DNA from: Silene noctiflora
Lineage: Eukaryota > Streptophyta > Magnoliopsida > Caryophyllales > Caryophyllaceae
Direction of reading: 5' to 3'
Assembly: GCA_009801015.1 (NCBI GenBank)
Contig: VHZZ01000076.1
Span: forward strand, 109,375-132,728
DNA length: 23,354 bases
This document shows positions 1-10,400 of this stretch, one piece after another. The notes beneath the pieces are model-generated. The model was given only the letters and a program-made list of their open reading frames with translations. It ran no database searches and was not told the origin of the DNA. Position 1 is the first letter of the stretch; the number at the start of each line of letters is the position of its first letter. The translations under genes were made by a program, and so were the position numbers.

Positions 1-149
1 TTTTTTTTTTTTTGCTAATCTTTACAATTAGATTGTCTTATCATGCTAGATTTTAAAGGTATTGATCATATAAGATTAACTAAAATAGTAAATATACGTC
101 GACATCTCGATAGAAATGTACGTTACGAGTTGAATTTTTTTCTTATACA

Positions 150-214
150 AAAACGTTTTAGTAGTCTATCATATTAGCCCTAGATACATTTCAGTCCTAG
201 TTCCGCCCCTGAGT
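150..214. mobile_element. Possible end of a short dispersed element
   Basis: The segment ending in cctagttccgcccctgag (196-213) resembles the right end of the element in PIP2 intron 2 (aatcctggttatgccactgg, 3513-3532). Ends of the form 'cctggttccgccactg' recur in many plant dispersed repeats. The left part of the element would lie outside the window or be decayed. This is a weak call based on motif resemblance only. Confidence 0.25.
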
Positions 215-666
215 GACACAATACATTTTAGAATGACATTATAAATGCCGGTTTGCTGTAAACCTGTTTCACGCTAATATTACCAAAAACCCGTTTTAGA
301 GAAATTGTCATGTAAGCAGAAGATGATAGAAAGGATAACCGTTAAGGTAGGTGAGGGGGTGATGCAAATGTGGGAAAAACTTGGCTGGATGCCAGGCTGA
401 CTCATATACAAGCATACAACAGAGTTACACATAAAATCCTCGATTATTATTTAGCCTCAATTAATCACATGGTCGACCTGTCTTTCATATCTTTTTTGGT
501 CCCATCCACGCAATTTCAAATATTTCTCATTTTCCACTAATGTAACGGCTAATTACACTTATTCTTTCTCCAATCACTCTTTGTTTCTTTAAACATTTCA
601 AGGAAATTGCGAGGTTGGGGTTTGGTCCTAAGGTAGGTATGACCGTTGTGATTAGGGGTGGCGGGT

Positions 667-687
667 TAGGATGGACGGTCCATCCTA
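667..687. repeat. 21-bp hyphenated palindrome
   Basis: Perfect 10-bp arms (TAGGATGGAC and its complement GTCCATCCTA) flank a single G. It lies just after a G-rich patch (aggggtggcgggt, 654-666) and before an A-rich run. No protein-binding identity is assigned. Confidence 0.6.
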
Positions 688-744
688 TTATATAAAAAAA
701 AATCGATCAATATATCACAATTAGTTGACAACATTTTCCAGATG

Positions 745-840
745 TCAATTAGCTTAATTAATTGACAAAATTATGAGCGGTGCTACTCATAACTTGTGTT
801 CAAACCCGGTCAACATTAAAACCACTTATGACTCCCTTTA
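745..840 (+). mobile_element. Decayed tRNA-derived SINE head (copy A)
   Basis: An A-box-like stretch (tagcttaattaattgacaa, 750-768) is followed about 30 bases later by a B-box-like stretch (gtgttcaaaccc, 796-807), then caacattaaaaccac. The same order occurs in the two other copies at 1333-1439 (+) and 17216-17300 (-), which end in caatgtta...aaactcatg. This is the most diverged of the three copies. Confidence 0.4.
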
Positions 841-1100
841 CACAAAAATTAAAGTAATAAAATTAAAGTATCTAGTTATAAAGTTTTTTTTTTTTCTAAT
901 CTAGCTTTTTGCTAGTTCGTCCTCCTTTTTCGCTTGACTATAAAAATAAATGATTAAGTTTCTTGTAAATTGATAGTTGTTTTTAACATGTTTTTTTAAT
1001 AATCTTTAGAGAAATGTTTTTCATCTCTAGGTAATATGATCGAAGGTATAACGGTTATTTATTGACTTTTTGAAACAAGATTGTTCAAACATTTTGGTCA

Positions 1101-1146
1101 TAAATATATAAAATTCTAAAAAATAAATATATAAAATTCTAAAAAA
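1101..1146. repeat. Exact 23-bp tandem duplication
   Basis: Two identical 23-bp units, 1101-1123 and 1124-1146, each begin taaatatataaaattct and end in A6. This is probably recent slippage in AT-rich DNA. Confidence 0.8.
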
Positions 1147-1332
1147 AAATGATGATAAAAAATTTAGTTTATTGTAAAAGAAATCTATACAAATATAGTT
1201 TTGACAAAAAGAAGGTAGAAAATAAATGTTGTATTATGGATAGAATATTTTAAATGGTGAGCATACTATAATATTAGATAGGCACCATTAAGTGAGAGTA
1301 TGAGACATACGTACTAAGAAATAATTGATGTA

Positions 1333-1439
1333 ACCCATGAACACTTAGATCAACTGGCAAGGGGTTGTTCTAGCTTAACCAGAGGTCTCGTGTTCGAGTC
1401 CTGGGAACGCAGCAATGTTAAAACTCATGAAAAAAAAAA
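1333..1439 (+). mobile_element. tRNA-derived SINE head (copy B)
   Basis: The best-preserved of three related copies. The A-box-like tagatcaactgg (1346-1357) and B-box-like tgttcgagtcc (1391-1401) have tRNA-like spacing. They are followed by caatgttaaaactcatg and a ten-A tail (1430-1439). The 9-mer attgatgta before it (1324-1332) and attgacgta overlapping the end of the tail (1439-1447) match at 8 of 9 positions and may be a worn target-site duplication. The tRNA-like part does not continue into an acceptor stem, so it is not a tRNA gene. Confidence 0.6.
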
Positions 1440-1854
1440 TTGACGTATAAATTAATTTAGTTCCTTTTAACACAATTAAACATGTTTAATGAGTATATTT
1501 ATGCTCTAAGTTCACTCATGCATAAATAATTTTAATTGTTTTTTATTCTATGAACTAAAAATAAATTCATAAAATTGCACAAAATTTTACATATACAAAA
1601 TAAATTCATAAACAAAATAGTATTAGACCTATATAATTACATGTATAAAATATTATTTGAAATCGTTGTAACTTGTATGCTTACAACAATCTACTCATAT
1701 TTCATTTAATTCATTTCGTCCTAATCATTTGTTATTAGTTATTACTCCGTACTTATTAATTATTATTATTAATATTATTATTATTTTGTTATAAGTTACA
1801 ACGGTCTTCAACAACGCAGTGCAGAAGTAACAACTTCCGAGTTCCTTTCCCTCC

Positions 1855-1862
1855 TATAAAAA
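1855..1862 (+). promoter_or_regulatory. TATA box of the PIP2 aquaporin gene
   Basis: TATAAAAA lies in a locally C-rich context 103 bases upstream of the start codon. That predicts transcription starting near 1885-1895 and a 5' UTR of about 70-80 nt. The position is typical of plant TATA promoters. The transcription start itself is inferred. Confidence 0.7.
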
Positions 1863-1964
1863 CCCACCAAGACACTCCCCTTTCTCACCACTTCCATATA
1901 TTTGAGCCTTACATACACCACATACATTACAAAGTTCAAATCATTAATATTTTGAGTGATAAGG

Positions 1965-3807
1965 ATGTCAAAGGAAGTAGTAAGTGAGGAAGGGCATCAT
2001 CAAGTCCAACACCATGGAAAGGACTATGTGGACCCACCACCAACACCATTGTTGGACATGGGTGAGCTCAAGTTATGGTCATTCTATAGAGCATTGATAG
2101 CAGAGTTCGTCGCCACACTCCTTTTCCTTTATGTAACTGTTGCTACTGTCATTGGTCACAAGAAACAAACTGGTGAATGTGATGGTGTTGGTCTTCTTGG
2201 TATTGCTTGGGCTTTTGGTGGCATGATTTTCATTCTTGTTTACTGCACTGCTGGTATCTCTGGTTAGTCATACTCTTTCTCCTTTAATTCGATGCAGTTC
2301 TCACGCAATTTTCAGTTTGGGTCATTATAAAACAACTTCTTCGGGTTGCTACCACAAGGGTATGTACTATGTAAAGCTGCGTACATTTGACTCCCTTAGC
2401 CCACAATGTGTGGGAAACCTTGAGGCACTTGGGTAATGCTGGTGTAGCATGTATTGGTGCTAACAACATTACCCATTGTCTCTAGAGTTCTTGCAAAAAT
2501 GCGAGTAAGAGGGTCTGATGTTGGTAGCCTTAGTGAGGTAATTTAGGGAGGCTGTTTCCACATAACCAAAAATATAAATTGCACAAGAGTTGCATCAAAT
2601 GACTGATACTTCAGAGTATAAAAATAAAAATGTTTAGCTAGTTACCCGGTCATTTTGCTTTACTCCATTATAATTCAGAACCAAAGAACAACGAGTCTTC
2701 CACTCCACTGAAAATGCGAATTCTATTTAGTTGTGCTAGTTTAATCAATAAATATTCGAACTTTCTTGGTTAAAATTTCACAGTTTTCACCCATCTAACA
2801 AAAAATCCAAAAGGGTTTATTGGGTTTGTCTTTTTTTTTTTTTTTTGGAAAAGAGCTCAAAATAGTGACTAACTCATCACCATTCATTCAATTTAATTCA
2901 CAGGTGGACACATTAACCCAGCAGTAACATTTGGTCTGTTCCTAGCAAGGAAAGTGTCCTTAATAAGGGCAGTGTCCTACATGATATCACAATGTCTAGG
3001 AGCCATATGTGGGGTTGGTCTAGTAAAGGCCTTCATGAAGCATTCATACAACGGTCTCGGTGGTGGAGCCAATTCTGTAGCTGAAGGTTACTCCAAGGGT
3101 ACTGCTCTTGGTGCTGAAATCATTGGGACCTTTGTGTTGGTATACACTGTTTTCTCAGCCACTGACCCTAAAAGAAGCGCACGCGACTCACACGTTCCCG
3201 TATTGGCTCCCTTGCCAATTGGGTTTGCAGTGTTCATGGTTCACTTGGCCACCATTCCTATTACTGGTACCGGTATTAACCCTGCTAGGAGTTTTGGTGC
3301 TGCTGTTATCTACAATAACAAGAAGATCTGGGATGACCAAGTATGTTTTTTTCTTTAATCTTTACAATGTACTATTAACATTTTTAGACAAGTAGTCGCG
3401 GAACTACAGGGGTTAGCAGGGGCACTCAACCCCGCTAGACAATGAAAATTTAGAATACTTTTCTAATTTAGCTTATCACATTACTAGTTGGCCCTTTGGT
3501 CCCGCTAACTATAAATCCTGGTTATGCCACTGGGGACAAGGCTGATTTAGTAAGTCTTGCATAGACAGTCATTTGTGACCAATATTGTGTGACGGACAAA
3601 CATCACTGGCAGAATTGGCCTAGTAAACGACAAATTAATTTCAGTCTAGCGCGATTAACTTATTGACGGATGATTATATATGTGCAGTGGATATTCTGGG
3701 TTGGACCATTTGTGGGCGCATTGGTAGCAGCAGCATACCATCAGTACATCTTGAGGGCAGGAGCATACAAGGCTCTTGGTTCATTCCGAAGCAACGCCAG
3801 CAACTAA
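1965..3807 (+). CDS. PIP2: Plasma membrane intrinsic protein, PIP2-type aquaporin (3 exons)
   Basis: A water channel of the plasma membrane. Coding exons are 1965-2262, 2904-3340 and 3688-3807, all with GT-AG introns, giving 284 aa, the normal PIP2 length. The ATG at 1965 is chosen because MSKEV is the standard PIP2 start. Six membrane segments are recognisable. The two pore motifs are NPA at 104-106 ([10 protein letters not shown]) and 225-227 ([11 protein letters not shown]). The aromatic/arginine filter reads F84, H213, T222, R228, the strict water-selective set. Gating residues known from spinach SoPIP2;1 are present: Ser118 in loop B, His196 in loop D, and Ser277/Ser280 in the C-terminal tail ([10 protein letters not shown]). 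The short C-terminus and the length indicate PIP2 rather than PIP1. Intron 1 contains a SINE-like insert and intron 2 a MITE-like insert. The gene is intact. The exact paralogue number cannot be assigned. Confidence 0.97.
2318..2440 (+). mobile_element. Au-like SINE body within PIP2 intron 1
   Basis: The stretch aaagctgcgtacatttgac (2373-2391), followed by cccttagcccacaatgtgtggg and then gcacttgggtaatg (2425-2438), resembles the body of widespread plant Au-type SINEs, which carry 'aaggctgcgtacatctgac... gtgggagcctt.gcac.gggta'. It sits wholly within intron 1 (2263-2903), in the sense direction, and should be removed by splicing. No tRNA-like head or clean target-site duplication is visible, so it is probably truncated. 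Confidence 0.45.
3393..3534. mobile_element. Short MITE-like element within PIP2 intron 2
   Basis: About 142 bp. The left end is tagtcgcggaactacagggg. The right end, read from the other strand, is cccagtggcataaccaggat, so the two ends form a degenerate inverted repeat. The hexamer GACAAG occurs directly before (3387-3392) and directly after (3535-3540), consistent with a target-site duplication. It has no coding capacity. The superfamily cannot be assigned. Confidence 0.45.
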
Positions 3808-4707
3808 TTCTTTCCACAAATAATTTGGATCAAGGAAAAATGAAGAATAAATTCATGGATTTTATTTTTATTTTTTTAATTTCTGTGTGTGTGCAGCTAT
3901 CTGTCTTGCCACCATTCTCAATTGTCACCTATCTATCTTTATTTTTTTCTCTACTGTTTTGTGATTCTTGGTTATGTGATTGAATTATTGAGTTAGCATC
4001 ATCATCATTGTGTATTATTACTCTTGATCAATTCTAGTTTTATTATTAGTGTCCATAATTTTGTCTTTCCAGCCATACAAAATTATTTTATCTGGCAATT
4101 TAGGACTTTTAGGTAAACAACAGACGATTTTACAATATCTTATTGTGAAACTTCGTTATGTGATTATTGGCATGGTGGCTCACATCGTAAGGAAACTTCG
4201 TTTGTTTGATGAACTTTAGACGACATTGAGAAGGTCCAAATACAAAATGTAGCCAAGCTACACTTCTCCTCATCGCCTTAGAGGTTCACAACCTTCTTTA
4301 CCGATAAAGCCTATACGTTTTCAATCAAAGAAAAACATAAGGCCTATCGGTGTCTTTTACAAAAGAAAGAGAAATGAGGTTATTGTCTCGATAAAATAGT
4401 GGGTATGTCCAACTTGGGAGCATTCATGTCCTACTCTTTCGAGGTGAGATGAGAGTCGGTGAGTTACTCATCCAACAGAATGATATATTGTATCATTCTT
4501 CCATTCGTCTATTCTTCCATTTTTCTGGTGTTCGACACAAATTCTTGTATAAAATCGTATGAACAATGTATATTGTATCATCAACAAATTACAGAAAATC
4601 AATCAGATCAGCAAACAAAATTTCGAAATACAACAATCTTTGTCAATAATACTAATGAGCTTCATGAAAATCTAGAAGCACAAAATTAATGTACAAGAAT
4701 CAACCAA
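3808..4707. other. Intergenic stretch between PIP2 and phytocyanin genes
   Basis: The two genes converge here, so this holds the 3' UTR of PIP2 on the left and the 3' UTR of the phytocyanin gene on the right. The open frames in it (for example 4459-4689, +) lack any recognisable family, signal or splice context. I see no repeat or RNA gene. Confidence 0.6.
3846..3851 (+). terminator. Candidate poly(A) signal of the PIP2 gene
   Basis: AATAAA lies 39 bases past the stop codon, followed by a T-rich stretch (3858-3882). It could also be internal to a longer 3' UTR, since plant poly(A) signals are loose. Confidence 0.35.
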
Positions 4708-5829
4708 TTATGCTAAAATGGACAAAAAACCAGCAGCAACAGAGAAGATAATAGCACTTGTGAGTTTCCTAGGTGCAGTATTCTTGCTAATAGCCGGTGG
4801 AGGTGAGGGGGTAATATTTGTGGAAGCAGCTGTAACATTAACAGCAAGTTTCATCCCAACTCGACAATGATTGTCGACAGTACAGATGAACCAGTATGGC
4901 TTCGCCTCCTTGAGTACAATTTCATCATTACCACTCGAGTATTTGGCATCAACTCCGGTAGTTGTATCACAGGATTGGAATGTCGCCTTTGTCACTTCAT
5001 ATACATTATGTGCTTTCGGTGCATAACTAAATACTGCAAGAGTAGCCAGAATATATAGGCTAAGATTGTAAATCACATGCAAAACCAGTAATGTGAGACA
5101 CTCACATGTACGAGTAGCAGTTATACGAGTTGAAAATTTAAAAAGCCTAACATCGCCAATTAAAGAGGAATAATGCTAGTTCAACTGCAGATAAATTGGC
5201 TCAATTTCAATATATCAACCGTAGTTATAACTTAACATTGCCAATTACCGTGACCGTGCACAAATTTTCAAAGGGTCGATTTCAAATTAATCGACAGTAA
5301 GAGGAGCGCGCTGCTCTTTAGTTTATCAATGCGGACACTTACAAATGAACCCGAAATAATGAGGAATTCATATTTTTAAATCCATCAAAGTCTCGATTAG
5401 AAGCAGAAGAAAGTCGGACCAGGAGTTGATGCTCGATGATATACTGATATACAACCGGTCATATAATCCCTTTTTTCCTATGATATTAATATGAGTATGT
5501 TCCATCAAAACGTTGACTTTGTTCAATACATATACATCTAAGAAATAACAAGAAAAAAAACCATATAAACAAGATAAAATGTAGATTAAAAGAAAGAATG
5601 AAATAATACCAAGAACATCACCAACAGTGAAATTGTATTGTTCAGCCCATGAAACATAATCAGTGCTATCGCTCCACCTGTCGACGTCGCCGACTTTGAT
5701 GGTTACAGAATCCACCATGGTCAAGATCAGTGAGGTACTGCATAGAATTATGATAGTTAAGATGCTTGAGTAATGATTAAATGACTTGGAAATCATAATA
5801 AAAGTGTTTGGTTTTGCAGAATCCACCAT
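4708..5829 (-). CDS. Phytocyanin, uclacyanin-like blue copper protein (2 exons)
   Basis: A cell-surface type 1 copper (electron-transfer) protein. Coding exons on the minus strand are 5829-5610 and 5033-4708, and the 576-bp phase-1 intron follows VGDVL. From the ATG at 5829 the product is 181 aa; from the ATG at 5796 it is 170 aa. In order: a hydrophobic signal peptide (SILTIIILCSTSLIL), a plastocyanin-like domain (about residues 42-140), a short Pro/Ser linker (PSPPP), and a hydrophobic C-terminus typical of GPI-anchor signals. Copper ligands in the 181-aa numbering are His82, Cys124, His129 and Met134 (in AHNV and FIC-x4-HC-x3-M). The disulfide pair is Cys95 and Cys130. A Met axial ligand favours the uclacyanin/plantacyanin type over stellacyanin (Gln). 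The start is ambiguous: the 5829 ATG sits in a strong ACCATGG context, but a 26-bp block around it is duplicated in frame downstream. No physiological role can be inferred from the sequence. Confidence 0.9.
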
Positions 5830-5842
5830 GGTCAAGATCAGT
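5706..5842 (-). repeat. In-frame 26-bp direct repeat at the phytocyanin start
   Basis: The blocks 5706-5731 and 5817-5842 are identical over 26 bp and offset by 111 bp, which is exactly 37 codons. Both encode LILTMVDS in the phytocyanin frame: one copy around the first ATG (5829) and one at the end of the signal peptide. A second, 15-bp repeat (gaaatcataataaaa, 5789-5803 and 5866-5880) is interleaved with it, so the region appears to have been duplicated piecewise. Confidence 0.85.
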
Positions 5843-5945
5843 TGGATGTTGAACTAAGGGTGGAAGAAATCATAATAAAAAATGGTTAGTCTCATTCAAC
5901 ACATTTATCATTTATGTATGTCAGCTGGCACAAAAAAAAACACGG

Positions 5946-5953
5946 TTATATAG
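5946..5953 (-). promoter_or_regulatory. Candidate TATA box of the phytocyanin gene
   Basis: On the minus strand this reads CTATATAA, 117 bases upstream of the ATG at 5829. It predicts a transcript start near 5915. If so, the leader would contain small upstream ATGs before the main start. It is the only good match close upstream, but AT-rich sequence makes chance matches common. Confidence 0.4.
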
Positions 5954-7479
5954 ACGGTTAATAAACTTATACTCCCTCCAACTTGATTGAGAGACTGAGG
6001 CGGTCAACTTACATATAAAAATACTCATCTCATAAAAATAATAATAATAAATAATAATAATAATAATAATAAGTATCAAGTTGAGAGAAGGATTCAAATC
6101 AGGGTAGCTAGATATCAAGTCAAACACAATTATTTTTATAAAATTGTAGTCACTAACGCATTTATGTAAACAATGGCAGTAACAATTAATAGGTAGGGTT
6201 TTTGGGTTTTTGTCATCGTTTGTTGGCATATACTAATAATTTCTGTGATAGTTCACAATATCCTTGTGGAGTTTGGTAGCATTACAAGTGACGGGATTAG
6301 GATTTCCAGTTTGAAACGGTGATAAATGTCGATCCTATATGTTTTCTTTAACAAAAACTGTAAACAAAAGAATTTTTTTGGAAAATATCCAAGAATAAAA
6401 CATTGTCATCAATGTTTTTAGCTAACCATTTGTTCCTTCAATGTCCATCCCCATCTTATCGGCTGCACAGCGCAAGTAACAGAGTTACGCAAACTATAAT
6501 GGTATAGTTGGCATCGATCAGTGTAAGCTAGTGGGTAGTTGTATCAATGAAATCCGAAGGACTAAACATTTAGGTGTAGGACTAACGACACCTTTTGGTT
6601 TTTGTTCGACTCAAGAATGCTGACCTTTCTACACCGTAACAACTTAAATATGCAACTTCAGTTCTTGTAGCCTTGTAGACGCCTAAACTTCTGGCAATCA
6701 TCTCCGACTATATCAAAACTAGAGATGAGCTTAAGGACATTTGGATCGGATATGATATCTGACTTCAGGAATTTCTAATACGAATATCGGATTCGAACTA
6801 ACAGCTTAGATCGGTTTCCGATCCGTGCTCTGCCCTTACCACAAAAGCTGAATTTTGAATTTGCATAGTCGTTTTGTAATTCCGGCTCATGTAAATATAA
6901 TATACGGCGTAATACGAGATTAGATCAATTAGCTTAAAACTCCTCCCTTTTACTCATTAACCCACCCTCTAGGCCACAAAATAAATACGTAATGCATTTT
7001 GAACTAGATAGCTCAAGCCGATAAAAGAAAGCAGGAAATGTAACTTCGGCCTGTAAATTTTCAGGAGGAAAACGAATTGTTACTTTGTTCCCAGGATATA
7101 TCTTACAACGAACTCGGGAAAAAAATTAAAAAACTAAGGAAACGAAGAAATAAATATTTCAATAGCTTTGAAAGAAAAACTCGCCCAAGTTTTTTGAATT
7201 TTTCATTGCTTATAAGCCTATAATTCTATAATACATCCTCATTCCCATGCTTAACTATTAGGGACAAAGTAACCAAACCATAACAAAAAGTTGGGAACTA
7301 CTGAGAAGTCTACAAGAAAATAGAAAAGAAAAAAAAAAAATTGAAACCAGCATTTTTATGTAAAGGTTAAAATTTCAGAAATGTCTCGAAAAAGTTATCT
7401 AACAAAGCCTAGATTGAGAGTTTAATAACAGAATGTTACAATATCGAAGGAAAGGGATGTATGCTCTATGCCTCAATCT
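5954..7479. other. Intergenic stretch between phytocyanin and U2AF65 genes
   Basis: Apart from the AAT microsatellite, this is AT-rich DNA without a convincing gene, RNA or structured repeat. The left part is phytocyanin upstream sequence. The right part (about 7200-7479) should be the U2AF65 3' UTR. A tactccctcc motif at 5971-5980 recalls Stowaway MITE ends, but I found no matching partner. Confidence 0.55.
6034..6072. repeat. (AAT)n microsatellite
   Basis: Imperfect AAT/ATA trinucleotide array in the upstream region of the phytocyanin gene. Confidence 0.85.
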
Positions 7480-10400
7480 CTATCCATCGTAGTCACCCTC
7501 AGCAAACTTGTTTTCAGGATAAAACACAGCTACCACATGGTTTCCTCCAAACTTTCTGCCGTTCATTCCAGTTCGAGCTTTAGATGAACCATCAGTGTCC
7601 GCATACTCTAAAAACACCTATATGATGTACACAAACAATTGTAGTTAGATTCAGCCGATCATCAAATTCTGTGACGTGACCCTCTCAGGAAAAGAAAAAA
7701 AAACAGTGCCATGAATGTTGTTGCACAACCTTCCAATTCTGCTCTACCATCATGCTCATATATGTAGAATCACTAGTGGAGTGGGGGTCGAATCAACAGA
7801 CAACTAGAACAGTCTTGCAACAATACTGTATGAGAACGTTTAGTTCGAGAATATGTGAATGCAAAATGAACTAAAAAAGGGGAGGGTGCGAAGAAAGAAC
7901 AAAAAAGATAGGATGGAGTATAGGCATGTTGTTATTACAGACCTTCCCAACTCCAGGTGCAAGTTCTCCATTCGGTCCTGGTCTAGGGATGACAATGTTA
8001 ACCAAAGGACCTATATAACAAACAAAAAATCATTTAGATAAATAAAATTACATGAAATTGTACAGAAGAGGGAAATAATTGCACAAGTAGACGGTTAACT
8101 GAATTTAACTATTATCATGCAAAAGTGCCATGAAGCGCAAAAATACCCACCAAATTTTTCACCCTCCTCTTTCATGTCAACCAGTATATCTTGATACTCT
8201 TCATCATCCTTAAGATCATCAGCAGTAACCACTTGAGTAAGGCACACAACCTTGGTGGGGAGTGCTCCAGGTTGAAACATCAGCTTCTGCATAACATCAT
8301 GAAAATTAAGGAAAACAGAATTCAAATAACCCCTCAACTAATTACGGTAAGACATACTGGTGGTAACTTGAGTTATGACTAAGACAATGACCATATATAA
8401 CTGGCATTCATCAAGCCTATGACCGTATACAACTCTGGAATTTCATTAAGCCTCATTAAGACGTGAACTATTCATCAAGTTCCATCATAGATACCCTCTA
8501 TTCACCTCCAAAGTAGACAGCTACCACTCTAAATTACCTACTTCATCCGAATTCTCTTACGTATTACCCTACCCCCTACCCCTCACAATATTATTTCTTC
8601 GCCACATGTTGACCTACAAATTAATTTATCGCGTGGTCTCCACCCCACAGTGCCTACAACCTTGAGTAGCTGCACACCTGTGGTAGCATATAGCGCAACA
8701 CAGCAGAGTGATAAAAGCGACATCTAACATGTCATTCTGAAGTAATATGATATTGCAGAATGCAGACCAACTTAGTATTACACAAGATTCTACTTGAGGG
8801 GAACCAAAAATATAGGTAGCCTTTGGTTTCAAGAAAGAAAATTCAACTAAGATATGAGCAAAACAACAGTTGCACGGTTTGAGGTTCGGATTTAGAGTGC
8901 TTAAAAGGTGTAACAAGAGACATAAATCAGCTTAAACTACAGAATTTATCTGGAACAAAATGAAACAAGTTGAGAGAGGCACCTTCTGGAATATGATTGT
9001 GAGAAATAATGATATTGTGAGAAAATAAACCAAGCAGCCACTGATTTTGTATGGTTAAATCTTTTTTAAGGGTAAGCAGACCCTTTTTTTTCTTGAGTAG
9101 GCAGCTACTTTTATATCTTGAAAATTCCAAGTTCACTTTATTTAGAAGACTATTTGTTTCACTTTTCACTTTCTTTTGGATACGCACATTCTAAAATCAA
9201 TATACATCAACCCCAATTCTTAGCAGATACCTGCAACAAAATTTGCTGCTGTGCATGCTGCAAAACAATTTCCTGCTCAGGCTTCGGCTGTACTGTTCCT
9301 TGATTAGCACGTCTAACAGTAAGTGTTTTATCACCCATTTTAATTCCGTTCAAAGCTGCACAAGCAACGTCAGTGACAGTTGGATCTGAGTAAACACAAA
9401 AGGCATAGCCTTTCGAGTTCCCAGTTTCTCTGTCCTTCACAAGATCAAATCCCCGAAGAGGCCCGAAGGATTCTAACAACTCTCGAATCTGCGATTCAGT
9501 GAAGTAATATGGTAGGCCGCCGACAAAAATACGATCAGGTCCCTCTAGCCCACCGGCTGAACCAGGTGATAGCCCAACAGCAGCAAGGTTCAGATTGGGG
9601 TTTGGTTGGCTGGGACCTAAGGTAGCAGCAAGTGAAGGATTATAGTCACTAGGCCTTCTCACCTTAACAGGTGTACCCTGTATTAATATGACAAAGCAGA
9701 TGTGACATTGAATAAGATGGACATTGTTGCATTGGCCAATTCATGAATAAACAGACATGTTATCAGAACCATAATTCAAGGATGAAATTTGCGTATTAGA
9801 GGCTAAGGAAAGGAGAAGAAAGCAAAGGAATTGACAAGGAGAGTAACAAGTTAGAAAGAACCAAAAGAACATCTAAAAAGGAAATAAAGACCGATCTCTA
9901 CTTCACAGACTCTTTTTTCATACAAACACTCCATAGGTTAGTTATCCAATGCCCGTAAACAGCCATCTACAACACGGAAAATGGTGGTTCCTGTTGCCAC
10001 AAACGCAGAAGTAGAACGAGGGCAAGTCATTGTCACCTGACAAGTTATAAACTCACAAAATCTCATCTTCTTCACATGCGTAGAACGATAAGACAGGTGA
10101 ACAACTAATAAAAACCCCACGGTTAAGAAAGTAAGTTTAGTATTTAAAACAAACATGCCTCCTACCTCAAATATAATACCATCCAATGCCATGGCATTGC
10201 TAGCTTCCTCCACAGACCTCATCTCCACAAAAGCAAACTTTTTTTCATGATTTATATAGACATTGACGACAGCATCACCTAAAAGAAACATTAAAACTCG
10301 TAAAATTTGTTGAAACTTAGAAGAAAACTGGTGTGAAAAGTAACCAGGAAATTTCCGCACAAACCTGGTCCAGCAGTATTTCCACCTATTGCTGCCATAA

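Larger units (their letters stand above)
1..1964. other. Intergenic DNA upstream of the PIP2 gene
   Basis: AT-rich sequence with no supportable coding region. It holds an apparent transposable-element end near 150-214, a 21-bp palindrome at 667-687, two tRNA-derived SINE heads (about 745-840 and 1333-1439), an exact 23-bp tandem duplication at 1101-1146, and the aquaporin core promoter near 1855. The remainder is poly-A/T and degenerate repeat sequence in which I see nothing else. Confidence 0.7.

Noticed and set aside
1346-1405. Possible tRNA gene (A and B boxes)
   Set aside because: The flanks do not form an acceptor stem, and a related copy elsewhere shares the same 3' tail, so it is a SINE head.
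5971-6010. Stowaway MITE terminal repeat
   Set aside because: Only a ctccctcc core is present. No matching inverted end or TA target duplication was found nearby.
5921-6229. 102-codon minus-strand frame
   Set aside because: It runs through the AAT microsatellite, giving runs of Ile and Tyr. Low-complexity artefact.
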